Below, piece after piece: positions 1-6,371 of a stretch of 9,692 nt of DNA. The translations under genes and the position numbers were made by a program. Every line of letters starts with the position of its first letter. Position 1 is the first letter of the stretch. The notes beneath the pieces are model-generated. The model had not been told where the DNA came from, ran no database searches, and saw nothing but the letters and a program-made list of their open reading frames with translations. The stretch comes from Zoogloeaceae bacterium (GTDB lineage Bacteria > Pseudomonadota > Gammaproteobacteria > Burkholderiales > Rhodocyclaceae): positions 1 through 9,692 of the forward strand of contig JAISSL010000188.1 of the NCBI GenBank assembly GCA_031273145.1, given 5' to 3'.

Positions 1-2504
1 AGATCGGGGCCGCTAATCAAAAAGACATCTTCCGCCCGTTCGCCCAGGGTCGCAATGCGCGCGGTGTGCAGGGCAATCTGGTTGCGCGCCAGGGTATCCG
101 CAATGTGGTACAGCAGGCCGGGGCGGTCGGCGGCAATGATGGAGAGCACCTGCTGCGTGCCGTGCACATCGGGCGCGATGTGGACTTCCGGGATGATGGG
201 AAAATGCCGCACCTGCCGGGATAGGCGAACCGGGGCAGGTTCCGCAACCGGAAGCCTTGCTTCCAGAAGATGGGTTAGTTCCTGTTCGATGAAGGCAATC
301 CGCGCTTCCTCGTCAGTCTCTTCATCCTCGCCCAAGAGAATAAAACTGTCGAGCGCGTAGCCGTGCCGGGTCGTGTGGATTTTCGCCTCGGCAATGTTGT
401 AGCCGATCCGGGCAAAAAAGGCGGAAATTCGCAGGAACAGCCGTTCTTCGTCGCGGGTGTAGACCATGACCTGCAATTCCCGGCCGGTACGCGCCCGCGC
501 CTTGACGATGGGCTGATCGTTCTGGACGCGATAGTGCAGGGAACGGGTATGCCAGGCGATTTCCTCGGCAGAATGGCGGAGAAAATACACGGTGTCGAAC
601 TGGCTCCAGAGCCGCTCGTGCACCGTTCCCGAAAGGGCAAAATAGCGAAGCAGCCGCAGCGCCTCCATCTGCCGTTCCCCGATAATCCCCTGTGGCTTGG
701 CAGGCTCGCCGCCTGCCAGATGTTCCAGGGTCAGGCGATAGAGGTCTTCCAGCAATCTGGCTTTCCAGTCGTTCCAGACGTTCGGGCTGGTGCCGCGAAT
801 ATCGGCGACGGTCAAAAGATAGAGGGCGGTCAGATGTCGCTCGTCTTTTACATGCGCGGCGAAGGTAGTAATCACGGCGGGGTTTGAAATATCTTCCTTC
901 TGCGCGACCCGCGACATGTGTAGATGTTCGCCGACCAGCCAGACTATCAGTTCGGTATCTTCCGCGTCGACCTCGTGCAATTCGCAGAAGGCGCGCGCTT
1001 CTTCCATACCGAGCAGGGAGTGGTCGCCGCCGCGCCCCTTGGCAATATCGTGGAACAGGGCGGCGATGTAGAGTAGCCAGGGACGGGCAAAATCGTTATG
1101 CAGGCGGCTGCAATAGGGATATTCGTGCGCGTAGGCTTCCAGCGCGAAGCGGCGCAGGTTACGCAGCACTTGCAGGCTGTGCTGGTCGACCGTGTAGGCA
1201 TGGAACAGGTCGTGCTGCATTTGTCCGACGATTTTGCCAAAGGCCGGCAGGTAGCGCCCCAGAATGCCAAACTGGTTCATTTTGGAGAAAACGCGGGTAA
1301 TGCCTTCGCCCTGAAAGAGGGAAAGAAAACGGCGACGATTTTCCGGCGCGGCGCGAAAGGCATCATCAATGCCATCCCGCGCCTGCCAGAGGGCGTGCAG
1401 GGTGCGGGAAGTCATGCCGCGCAGTTCGAGATGCTGTTTCATCAGGGTAAAACTCTCCAGCAGGGCGGGCGGATGTAGCGCGAAAACCGCTTCATCCGTC
1501 ACGTCCAGAAAATCGCCCGTCTTTTGAAAACGCTCGTTGAGGGCAATCGGCGCCGGATGTTGGATGGTCTGGATTTTTTCAGCCACGCTTCGCAGAAAAA
1601 TGGTGTTGATTTGGGTTACGCACTTGGCGTTGCGGTAGTAGTGCTGCATCAGGATTTCAGAGGCGCGGCGGTTTTCGGTCGCCTCTACGCCCATTTCTTT
1701 GGCCAGATTTTCCTGATGGTCGAAGAGCAGACGATCTTCCCTTCGCCTGTTCATGAGGTGCAGCAGAATCCGCGCCTGTTGCAACGCGCGCTCGCATTGA
1801 ATGACCTGTGCCAGACTTTCCGGCGAGAGAAAACCGCGCTGCCGCAAATCCTGCCAGTTGTTGCCATAGCCGCATCCTGCCGCAATCCAGAGGATCGTCT
1901 GCAAATCGCGCAAGCCGCCGGGGCTTTCCTTGCAGTTGGGTTCCAGGCTGTAAGGCGTTTCCTGAAAACGCTGATAGCGCGCTTCCTGTTCCAGTTGCTT
2001 GGCGGCGAAAAACGCGACCGGCTCAAGATGCGCCGAAAACTCCGCGCGAAAGGCTGCGTACAAATCGGCGTTGCCGGTCAATAGACGGCTTTCCAGCAGG
2101 GCGGTCTGGATGGTGATGTCGCCTGCCGCTTCGCTTACGCATTCCGGGATGGTGCGGACGCTGTGCCCGACTTCCAGCCCGATGTCCCAGAAGAGGCCGA
2201 GCAGCGCGGCGAGTTTTTCCTGCAAGGCGGCATCCGCCTCTTGCGGGAGCAGAATCAACAGGTCGACATCCGAACCCGGATAGAGTTCGCCGCGCCCATA
2301 GCCGCCCACCGCGACCAGGGCGAGAGGCGCGGAAAAATCCATCGCCTGCCAGATTTGGCCTAGCGCCTCATCTACCAGTTTTGTATGGGCGCGAAGATAA
2401 GAGGAAGCATCCGGGGCGCTTGCCTGCCGATAGGTCTGCGCCAATTGCGCGCGCCCTTCGCGCAGGTTGTTACGCGCGGCAGGGACGATGTTTTGCGGTT
2501 CCAT
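1..2504 (-). CDS. glnD: Bifunctional [protein-PII] uridylyltransferase / uridylyl-removing enzyme GlnD (3' end outside window)
   Basis: GlnD is the cytoplasmic nitrogen sensor that adds UMP to PII proteins (GlnB/GlnK) when glutamine is low and removes it when glutamine is high. I translated 834 codons from ATG 2502-2504 to the left edge without meeting a stop. Visible parts in order: a nucleotidyltransferase motif at residues 65-84 (GGYGRGELYPGSDVD, probable metal-binding Asp79 and Asp81); the family motif EPNCKESPGGLRDLQ; a linker with MNQFGILGRYLPAFGKIVGQ; the HD hydrolase motif LFHDIAKGRGGDHS with His485-Asp486; ACT domain 1 from about 672; and ACT domain 2 from about 783 (DRPGLLYHIADTL, then HTARIATLGERAEDVFLI). 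Family members are about 850-900 residues, so only a short C-terminal tail is missing. The ribosome site before the ATG is poor (no clear GGAG), but the start fits the family. It begins 15 bp after an NHL lipoprotein gene, which suggests cotranscription or translational coupling. No defect is seen. Confidence 0.97.
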   Translation of the reverse strand, partial: MEPQNIVPAARNNLREGRAQLAQTYRQASAPDASSYLRAHTKLVDEALGQIWQAMDFSAPLALVAVGGYGRGELYPGSDVDLLILLPQEADAALQEKLAALLGLFWDIGLEVGHSVRTIPECVSEAAGDITIQTALLESRLLTGNADLYAAFRAEFSAHLEPVAFFAAKQLEQEARYQRFQETPYSLEPNCKESPGGLRDLQTILWIAAGCGYGNNWQDLRQRGFLSPESLAQVIQCERALQQARILLHLMNRRREDRLLFDHQENLAKEMGVEATENRRASEILMQHYYRNAKCVTQINTIFLRSVAEKIQTIQHPAPIALNERFQKTGDFLDVTDEAVFALHPPALLESFTLMKQHLELRGMTSRTLHALWQARDGIDDAFRAAPENRRRFLSLFQGEGITRVFSKMNQFGILGRYLPAFGKIVGQMQHDLFHAYTVDQHSLQVLRNLRRFALEAYAHEYPYCSRLHNDFARPWLLYIAALFHDIAKGRGGDHSLLGMEEARAFCELHEVDAEDTELIVWLVGEHLHMSRVAQKEDISNPAVITTFAAHVKDERHLTALYLLTVADIRGTSPNVWNDWKARLLEDLYRLTLEHLAGGEPAKPQGIIGERQMEALRLLRYFALSGTVHERLWSQFDTVYFLRHSAEEIAWHTRSLHYRVQNDQPIVKARARTGRELQVMVYTRDEERLFLRISAFFARIGYNIAEAKIHTTRHGYALDSFILLGEDEETDEEARIAFIEQELTHLLEARLPVAEPAPVRLSRQVRHFPIIPEVHIAPDVHGTQQVLSIIAADRPGLLYHIADTLARNQIALHTARIATLGERAEDVFLISGPD

Positions 2505-2519
2505 AAAGAATAGAGAAGT

Positions 2520-3692
2520 TCAGGGACGTTTAACCGCGATCTTGCGGATGTTGTGGTTTTGCGAATCTGCCACATAGAGATTGCCCGCTTTATCCATTGC
2601 AATGCCGTTGCCGTAAGCAAACTTGAACTGGGCAGCGCTGCCCTCGCCATCGGCAAAACCCAAGTTGCCGCCCGCCAGGGTGGTGACTTCTCCCTTTTTT
2701 GTTATCTTGCGGATGCGGTTGTTCCACCCATCCACGATATAAAGGTTGCCCGCTCTGCTCATGGCAATGCCTTGAGGCCGATAAAACCGGGCAACGCTCC
2801 CCTCGCCATCGGCAAAGCCTTGCTTGCCGCCCGCGATGGTGGTGACTTCTCCCTTGCTTGTTACCTTGCGGATGCTATGGTTCTCATAATCCGTCACATA
2901 GAGGTTGCCCGCCGTATCCATCGCAATGCCGGAAGGAAAAAAGAACCGGGCGTTGCGTCCCTGTCCGTCGGCAAAGCCTTTCTCCCCGCCCGCAAGGGTG
3001 CTGACTTCTCCTTTCGGCGTTATTCTGCGGATGCGGTGGTTTTGCGAATCTGCCACGTAGAGGTTGCCCGCCGCGTCAATCGTGATGCCGGAAGGCCGAT
3101 TGAACAGGGCATTGCGTCCCTGGCCATCGGCAAAACCTTTCTTGCCCTGGGCGAAGGTGACGATCTCCCCGCTGTCATTAAATCCCGAGCGTTCGCGGAA
3201 GTCGCCGCCCCCCGCAAGGATACTGACTTCTCCCTTTTTTGTTATCTTGCGGATGCAGTGGTTTTCTTCTTCCGTCACATAAAGGTTGCCCGCCGCGTCA
3301 ACCGCAATGCCTTGAGGATAATAAAACCGGGCGCTGGTTCCCAATCCGTCGGCCAGGCCGGCTCTGCCGCTGCCCGCGAGGGTGGTGACTTCTCCCTCCT
3401 TGGTTATTCTGCGGATGCGGTTGCCCCACTTATCTGCCACATAGAGGTTGCCCGCCGCGTCAGCCGCGATGCCGGTAGGGAACCTGAAGCTGGCGTTACG
3501 TCCCTGTCCGTCCCTGAACCCCTGCTCGCCACTACCCGCAAGCGTACTGACGATGGCTTTGGATTCGTCCTGAAAAGGGAGGCTCGGACAAGCGGTCAGG
3601 AACAAGGCCAACACCATCGTAATCGCGGTATTTGCCTTGCTGGTTTTCAGGGCGCTGACGGCCTGGGAAAAGCAGGACTGATTTTGGGACAT
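2520..3692 (-). CDS. NHL-repeat (six-bladed propeller) lipoprotein, copy C
   Basis: This is a 390-residue predicted exported lipoprotein of unknown function. Residues 1-22 form a long polar n-region that includes the CFSQA motif. A hydrophobic stretch at about 23-34 ends in the lipobox LTAC with Cys35 as the lipidation site. Position +2 is Pro, not Asp, so sorting to the outer membrane is inferred. Six NHL-type repeats follow, each of the form LAG..GFADGxGxxARFxxPxG, then IAxDAAGNLYVAD, then NHRIRKITxKGEVSTLAG. Blade 3 carries an insertion of about 20 residues (GGGDFRERSGFNDSGEIV). The protein ends in IRKIAVKRP right after blade 6. NHL repeats build beta-propellers that usually bind proteins, carbohydrate or nucleic acid; no catalytic residues are recognisable. 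GGAG at 3703-3706 lies 10 nt before the ATG. It is the last and most divergent of three tandem paralogues and directly precedes glnD. Confidence 0.88.
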   Translation of the reverse strand: MSQNQSCFSQAVSALKTSKANTAITMVLALFLTACPSLPFQDESKAIVSTLAGSGEQGFRDGQGRNASFRFPTGIAADAAGNLYVADKWGNRIRRITKEGEVTTLAGSGRAGLADGLGTSARFYYPQGIAVDAAGNLYVTEEENHCIRKITKKGEVSILAGGGDFRERSGFNDSGEIVTFAQGKKGFADGQGRNALFNRPSGITIDAAGNLYVADSQNHRIRRITPKGEVSTLAGGEKGFADGQGRNARFFFPSGIAMDTAGNLYVTDYENHSIRKVTSKGEVTTIAGGKQGFADGEGSVARFYRPQGIAMSRAGNLYIVDGWNNRIRKITKKGEVTTLAGGNLGFADGEGSAAQFKFAYGNGIAMDKAGNLYVADSQNHNIRKIAVKRP

Positions 3693-3717
3693 TTTTCAAG
3701 AACTCCAAGCAAAAATT

Positions 3718-4896
3718 TCAGGGACGTTGAATGACGATTTTGCGGATGCGGTGGTTATGCTCGTCCGAAACATAGAGGTTCCCTTCCGCGTCAATTACAA
3801 TGCCGGAAGGGTACGCAAACCGCGCGACATTTCCCCGACCATCGGCAAAACCTTTCCTGCTGCCTGCCAATGTGCTGACTTCCCCGTCTGGCGTAATCTT
3901 GCGGATACTATGGTTTAGGAAATCCGTCACATAGAGGTTGCCCGCCGCGTCGACCGCAATGCCATAGGGTCTATTAAACCGAGCCGCGCTTCCCTTGCCA
4001 TCGGCAAAACCTTGCTCACCGCCTGCAAGAGTGCTGGCTTTCCCATCTGGCGTCACCTTTTGAATGCGATGGTAATCATAATCCGTCACATAAAGGTTGC
4101 CTGCCGCGTCAATTGCAATGCCATGAGGCGAAAAATCTGCCCCTACCTGTTCATGATAGGCACAGACTGAATCCGCCAAGGCACTGACTTCTCCCTTTTG
4201 GGTCATTTTGCGGATGCAGCGGTAATGCGTATCCACCACATGGAGGTTGCCTGCCGCGTCAATTGCGATACCATCATAAGGCGAAAAATACCGTTCGTTT
4301 TCCTGACCATTTTCAGAGACTGGCTCATAGGCGCTCTCCGCAAAGGTACTGATTTCTCCCCTCGGCGTGACCTTGCGGATGAGCCTATCAGCGGTTAGAT
4401 AGAGATTGCCTGCCGCGTCAATTGCAATGCCGGAAGGGTATCTATGAGCATAATGGATGTGTGGCAGAAAGTCAGAAATGCCCCATTTGTCATGGCTCCC
4501 CAGTGTGCTGACTTCTCCCTTTGGCGTAACCTTGCGGATGCTGAACTCACTCTCAAACGTTGCATAGCCATGCCGATCCACCACATAGAGATTACCTGCC
4601 GCATCAATTGCAATGCCGGAAGGGTAAGCAAACCGCGCAGCGTTTTTCTCGCTTGCCTCACCAAGAGGATAAACAAACGGAGCAACGCTTCCATAGCCAT
4701 CGGCAAGACCTTTCACTCCACTGCCCGCAAAGGTGCTGACGATGGCTGTTTCATCCGGGACAACCGCCTTGTCCGAAGATGGATTGGTCACGCACGCCGT
4801 CAGAAACAAGGCCAGCACCAGCGTGATCGCGCATCCGCCCCGGATGGATTGCAGGGTGTTGTTCGCTTGGGAGAAGCAGGATTGATGCTTGGACAT
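3718..4896 (-). CDS. NHL-repeat (six-bladed propeller) lipoprotein, copy B
   Basis: This is a 392-residue predicted lipoprotein paralogous to its two neighbours. An in-frame ATG exists at 4938, but it lies inside the preceding gene. The ATG at 4894-4896 is preferred because it gives MSKHQSCFSQ, matching the start of copy A (MPKHPSCFSQ), and has CCGGAG (GGAG 4904-4907) 7 nt upstream. The lipobox is LTAC with Cys35, followed by Val-Thr-Asn, so outer-membrane anchoring is inferred. Six repeats can be traced, but only blades 5 and 6 match the consensus fully. Blades 2-4 have lost the GFADGxG segment while keeping GIAIDAAGNLY and the IRKVTP end. Blade 1 contains an insert (YPLGEASEKNAARFAYP) that partly repeats itself. 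The C-terminus IRKIVIQRP is identical to copy A. It starts 22 bp after copy A and stops 25 bp before copy C. Function is unknown. Confidence 0.87.
   Translation of the reverse strand: MSKHQSCFSQANNTLQSIRGGCAITLVLALFLTACVTNPSSDKAVVPDETAIVSTFAGSGVKGLADGYGSVAPFVYPLGEASEKNAARFAYPSGIAIDAAGNLYVVDRHGYATFESEFSIRKVTPKGEVSTLGSHDKWGISDFLPHIHYAHRYPSGIAIDAAGNLYLTADRLIRKVTPRGEISTFAESAYEPVSENGQENERYFSPYDGIAIDAAGNLHVVDTHYRCIRKMTQKGEVSALADSVCAYHEQVGADFSPHGIAIDAAGNLYVTDYDYHRIQKVTPDGKASTLAGGEQGFADGKGSAARFNRPYGIAVDAAGNLYVTDFLNHSIRKITPDGEVSTLAGSRKGFADGRGNVARFAYPSGIVIDAEGNLYVSDEHNHRIRKIVIQRP
4772..4896 (-). repeat. Signal-peptide segment of copy B, repeated at 5982-6106
   Basis: This 125-bp stretch encodes the N-terminus, lipobox and first mature residues of copy B. 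It aligns without gaps to the equivalent stretch of copy A; I count six mismatches by eye (about 95% identity). The downstream propeller regions are much less alike, so the two segments mark either a recent duplication or ongoing gene conversion. Confidence 0.85.
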
Positions 4897-4918
4897 TGCA
4901 AAACTCCGGTCAAAAAAT

Positions 4919-6106
4919 TCAGGGACGCTGGATGACAATCTTGCGGATGCGGTGATTCTCCGTATCCGCTACATAGAGATTACCCTCCGCATCAATTACG
5001 ATGCCGGAAGGGCTATCAAACCGCGCCTCGCTTCCTTCGCCATCGGCAAAGCCTTTCTCTTTGCCCGCAAGGGTGCTGACTTCTCCCTGCGGCGTCACCT
5101 TGCGGATGCGGCTATTATTACTTGCCGCGCCCTCCCCACCGCCTTCCCCCACATAGAGGTTGCCCTCTGCGTCGATTGCAATGCCTTTGGGGAAATTAAA
5201 CCGGGCAGAGTTCCCCTGACCATCGGCAAAGCCGCCGCTGTCAAAACCTGTTGAGCCGCCGCCCGTAAGGGTACTGACTTCTCCCTTGGGCGTTATCTTG
5301 CGGATGCGATGGTTAACCGCATCCGTCACATAGAGGTTGTCTGCTGCGTCAATTGCAATACCAACAGGGACATTAAACCGGGCGGCGCTTCCCTGACCAT
5401 CGGCAAGGCTGCCATTACCAGCACCTATTGAGCCACCGCCCGCGAAGGTGCGGACTTCTCCCCTGGGCGTCACCTTGCGGATACGGTGATTCGCCACATC
5501 CGCCACATAGAGGTTGCCTTCTGCGTCAATTGCAATGCCAACAGGACCGTTAAATCGTGCGATGTCCCCCTGCCCGTCGGCAAAGCCACCATTGTCAATC
5601 CCTGTTGAACCACTACCCGCGAGGGTGCTGACTTTTCCCTTGGGCGTGACCTTGCGGATGCGGTGATTCACCGTATCCGCTACATAGAGGTCGCCTGCCG
5701 CGTTCATTGCGATACCGCTCGGTCTATTAAACCATGCAGCGTTTCCCTCGCCATCAGCAAAACCTTCCTCACTGCCCGCAAGGGTGCTGACTTCTCCCTT
5801 CGGTGTGATTTTGCGGATACGGTCATTACCCGTATCCACCACATAGAGGTTGCCCGCTGTGTCAATCGCGATGTTAGAAGGCCAAGAAAACCGGGCGGCG
5901 CTTCCCTGTCCGTCGGAAAATCCTTGTTCGTCACCAGCAAGTGTGCTGACAATGACCGTTTCATCCGAAGCAACCGCCATATCCGAAGATGGATTGGTCA
6001 CGCACGCCGTCAGAAACAAGGCCAGCACCAGCGTGATCGCGCAACCGCCCCGGACTGATTGCAGGGTGTTGTTCGCTTGGGAAAAGCAGGATGGATGCTT
6101 GGGCAT
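4919..6106 (-). CDS. NHL-repeat (six-bladed propeller) lipoprotein, copy A
   Basis: This is a 395-residue predicted lipoprotein and the first gene of the tandem set. The signal peptide has the CFSQA motif near the N-terminus, a hydrophobic run CAITLVLALFL and lipobox LTAC with Cys35; the mature protein starts CVTNPSSD. The absence of Asp at +2 suggests the outer membrane (inference). Six well-conserved NHL-type repeats fill the rest, each with GFADGxGxxARF, IAIDAxGNLYVAD and NHRIRKVTPxGEVSTLAG. Blades 3, 4 and 5 each carry an extra Gly-rich loop (GSGSTGIDNGG, GGGSIGAGNGS, GGGSTGFDSGG), indicating blade-level tandem duplication inside the gene. Blade 5 also has a GEGGGEGAASNN insertion. GGAG at 6116-6119 lies 9 nt before the ATG, and a good promoter lies further upstream. 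Six repeats without other domains fit a stand-alone propeller. Its ligand is unknown, and no enzyme motif is visible. Confidence 0.9.
   Translation of the reverse strand: MPKHPSCFSQANNTLQSVRGGCAITLVLALFLTACVTNPSSDMAVASDETVIVSTLAGDEQGFSDGQGSAARFSWPSNIAIDTAGNLYVVDTGNDRIRKITPKGEVSTLAGSEEGFADGEGNAAWFNRPSGIAMNAAGDLYVADTVNHRIRKVTPKGKVSTLAGSGSTGIDNGGFADGQGDIARFNGPVGIAIDAEGNLYVADVANHRIRKVTPRGEVRTFAGGGSIGAGNGSLADGQGSAARFNVPVGIAIDAADNLYVTDAVNHRIRKITPKGEVSTLTGGGSTGFDSGGFADGQGNSARFNFPKGIAIDAEGNLYVGEGGGEGAASNNSRIRKVTPQGEVSTLAGKEKGFADGEGSEARFDSPSGIVIDAEGNLYVADTENHRIRKIVIQRP
5982..6106 (-). repeat. Signal-peptide segment of copy A, repeated at 4772-4896
   Basis: This is the partner of the 125-bp segment at 4772-4896, in the same orientation and 1210 bp away. 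Similarity continues into the ribosome-binding region, where both copies share CCGGAGTTTTG. Confidence 0.85.
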
Positions 6107-6169
6107 TTTTCAAAACTCCGGTCGAAAATGAAGAAGATAGTTGTCTGAAAAAACAGGCGTAAGCAAAGC

Positions 6170-6197
6170 ATCATACCCGTTTTTCCTCTATTTTCAA
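6170..6197 (-). promoter_or_regulatory. Predicted sigma-70 promoter for the NHL-lipoprotein (and possibly glnD) operon
   Basis: On the minus strand a -35 box TTGAAA (6197-6192) is followed by a 16-bp spacer and a -10 box TATGAT (6175-6170). Each box matches the consensus at 5 of 6 positions. Transcription would start near 6163, giving a leader of about 57 nt before the first lipoprotein gene. It is the only good promoter seen upstream of the four co-directional genes, though I did not search exhaustively inside the coding regions. Confidence 0.65.
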
Positions 6198-6229
6198 TCT
6201 GTTACGTCGCCTGGGCAGTCCTACCCAAA

Positions 6230-6245
6230 ATCCTTTATTTAGTTA
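6230..6245. promoter_or_regulatory. Possible second, degenerate NrdR box
   Basis: ATCCTTTATTTAGTTA matches the NrdR consensus at about 10 of 16 positions. It starts exactly 31 bp before the strong box, leaving a 15-bp spacer, which is the usual spacing of paired NrdR sites (about three helical turns centre to centre). Alone the match would be weak; the spacing is what supports it. Confidence 0.5.
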
Positions 6246-6249
6246 AGTT

Positions 6250-6279
6250 TTGACAAGCTACCACTATATATAGTAGGTT
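6250..6279 (+). promoter_or_regulatory. Predicted nrdJ promoter
   Basis: A perfect -35 box TTGACA lies at 6250-6255. With an 18-bp spacer the -10 would be TAGGTT (6274-6279), which is weak. The better-looking TATAGT at 6269-6274 is only 13 bp from that -35 box and would need a poorer one. In either case the NrdR-type palindrome covers the spacer or the -10 region, a position expected for repression. Transcription would give a leader of about 85-90 nt before the nrdJ ATG. Confidence 0.5.
6261..6276. promoter_or_regulatory. NrdR box (strong match)
   Basis: CCACTATATATAGTAG agrees with the NrdR operator consensus ACACWATATATWGTGT at 13 of 16 positions, including the whole CWATATATWG core with its dyad symmetry. 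NrdR is the zinc-finger/ATP-cone repressor of ribonucleotide reductase genes. The downstream gene is a ribonucleotide reductase and the site overlaps its promoter, so the assignment is well supported by context. Confidence 0.8.
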
Positions 6280-6301
6280 TACGCCTTCGCGCTGAATTTT
6301 T

Positions 6302-6322
6302 CGGTCTCCATTTTTGAGGCCG
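6302..6322 (+). other. Hairpin in the nrdJ leader
   Basis: CGGTCTC (6302-6308) can pair with GAGGCCG (6316-6322), with one G-U pair, around a 7-nt loop CATTTTT. It lies about 50 nt before the nrdJ start. It is followed by an A-rich stretch, not a T run, so it is not a classical terminator. A role in mRNA stability or leader control is possible but unproven. Confidence 0.35.
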
Positions 6323-6371
6323 CGCAAAAACCGCAACAACGCCCAATCTACATCATCAGGAGACTTACGAC

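Larger units (their letters stand above)
6107..6371. other. Divergent intergenic promoter region between the NHL operon and nrdJ
   Basis: This 265-bp AT-richer gap separates two divergently transcribed units. It holds the leftward promoter for the NHL-lipoprotein genes (6170-6197), the rightward promoter and NrdR-type sites for nrdJ (6230-6279), and a leader hairpin (6302-6322). A small inverted repeat, TGGG (6212-6215) with CCCA (6224-6227), lies between the two promoters and has no assigned role. The nrdJ leader is too short for a cobalamin riboswitch, and no B12-box sequence was seen. Confidence 0.8.

Noticed and set aside
363..2084. Several plus-strand open frames of 126-186 codons in the first 2 kb.
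   Set aside because: The minus strand carries an uninterrupted, clearly recognisable GlnD over the same bases, so these are shadows.
2553..3734. A 393-codon open frame on the plus strand, antisense to copy C, with a repetitive translation.
   Set aside because: It mirrors the NHL repeats in reverse; the regular codon pattern keeps the antisense frame open. The lipoprotein frame has a signal peptide, lipobox and ribosome site, and the antisense one has none.
3718..4938. A longer start for copy B at 4938.
   Set aside because: It would overlap the end of copy A by 20 bases and add residues absent from the paralogues; the ATG at 4896 has a good ribosome site and matches the paralogue N-termini.
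2520..6106. A CRISPR-like or satellite-like array, suggested by the regularly spaced repeated DNA.
   Set aside because: The repeats are in frame, about 150-180 bp, imperfect, and encode NHL blades; they lack constant short repeats with unique spacers.
6280..6371. A possible cobalamin riboswitch before the B12-dependent reductase.
   Set aside because: The leader is under 100 nt, no B12-box-like sequence was seen, and NrdR sites already explain control.
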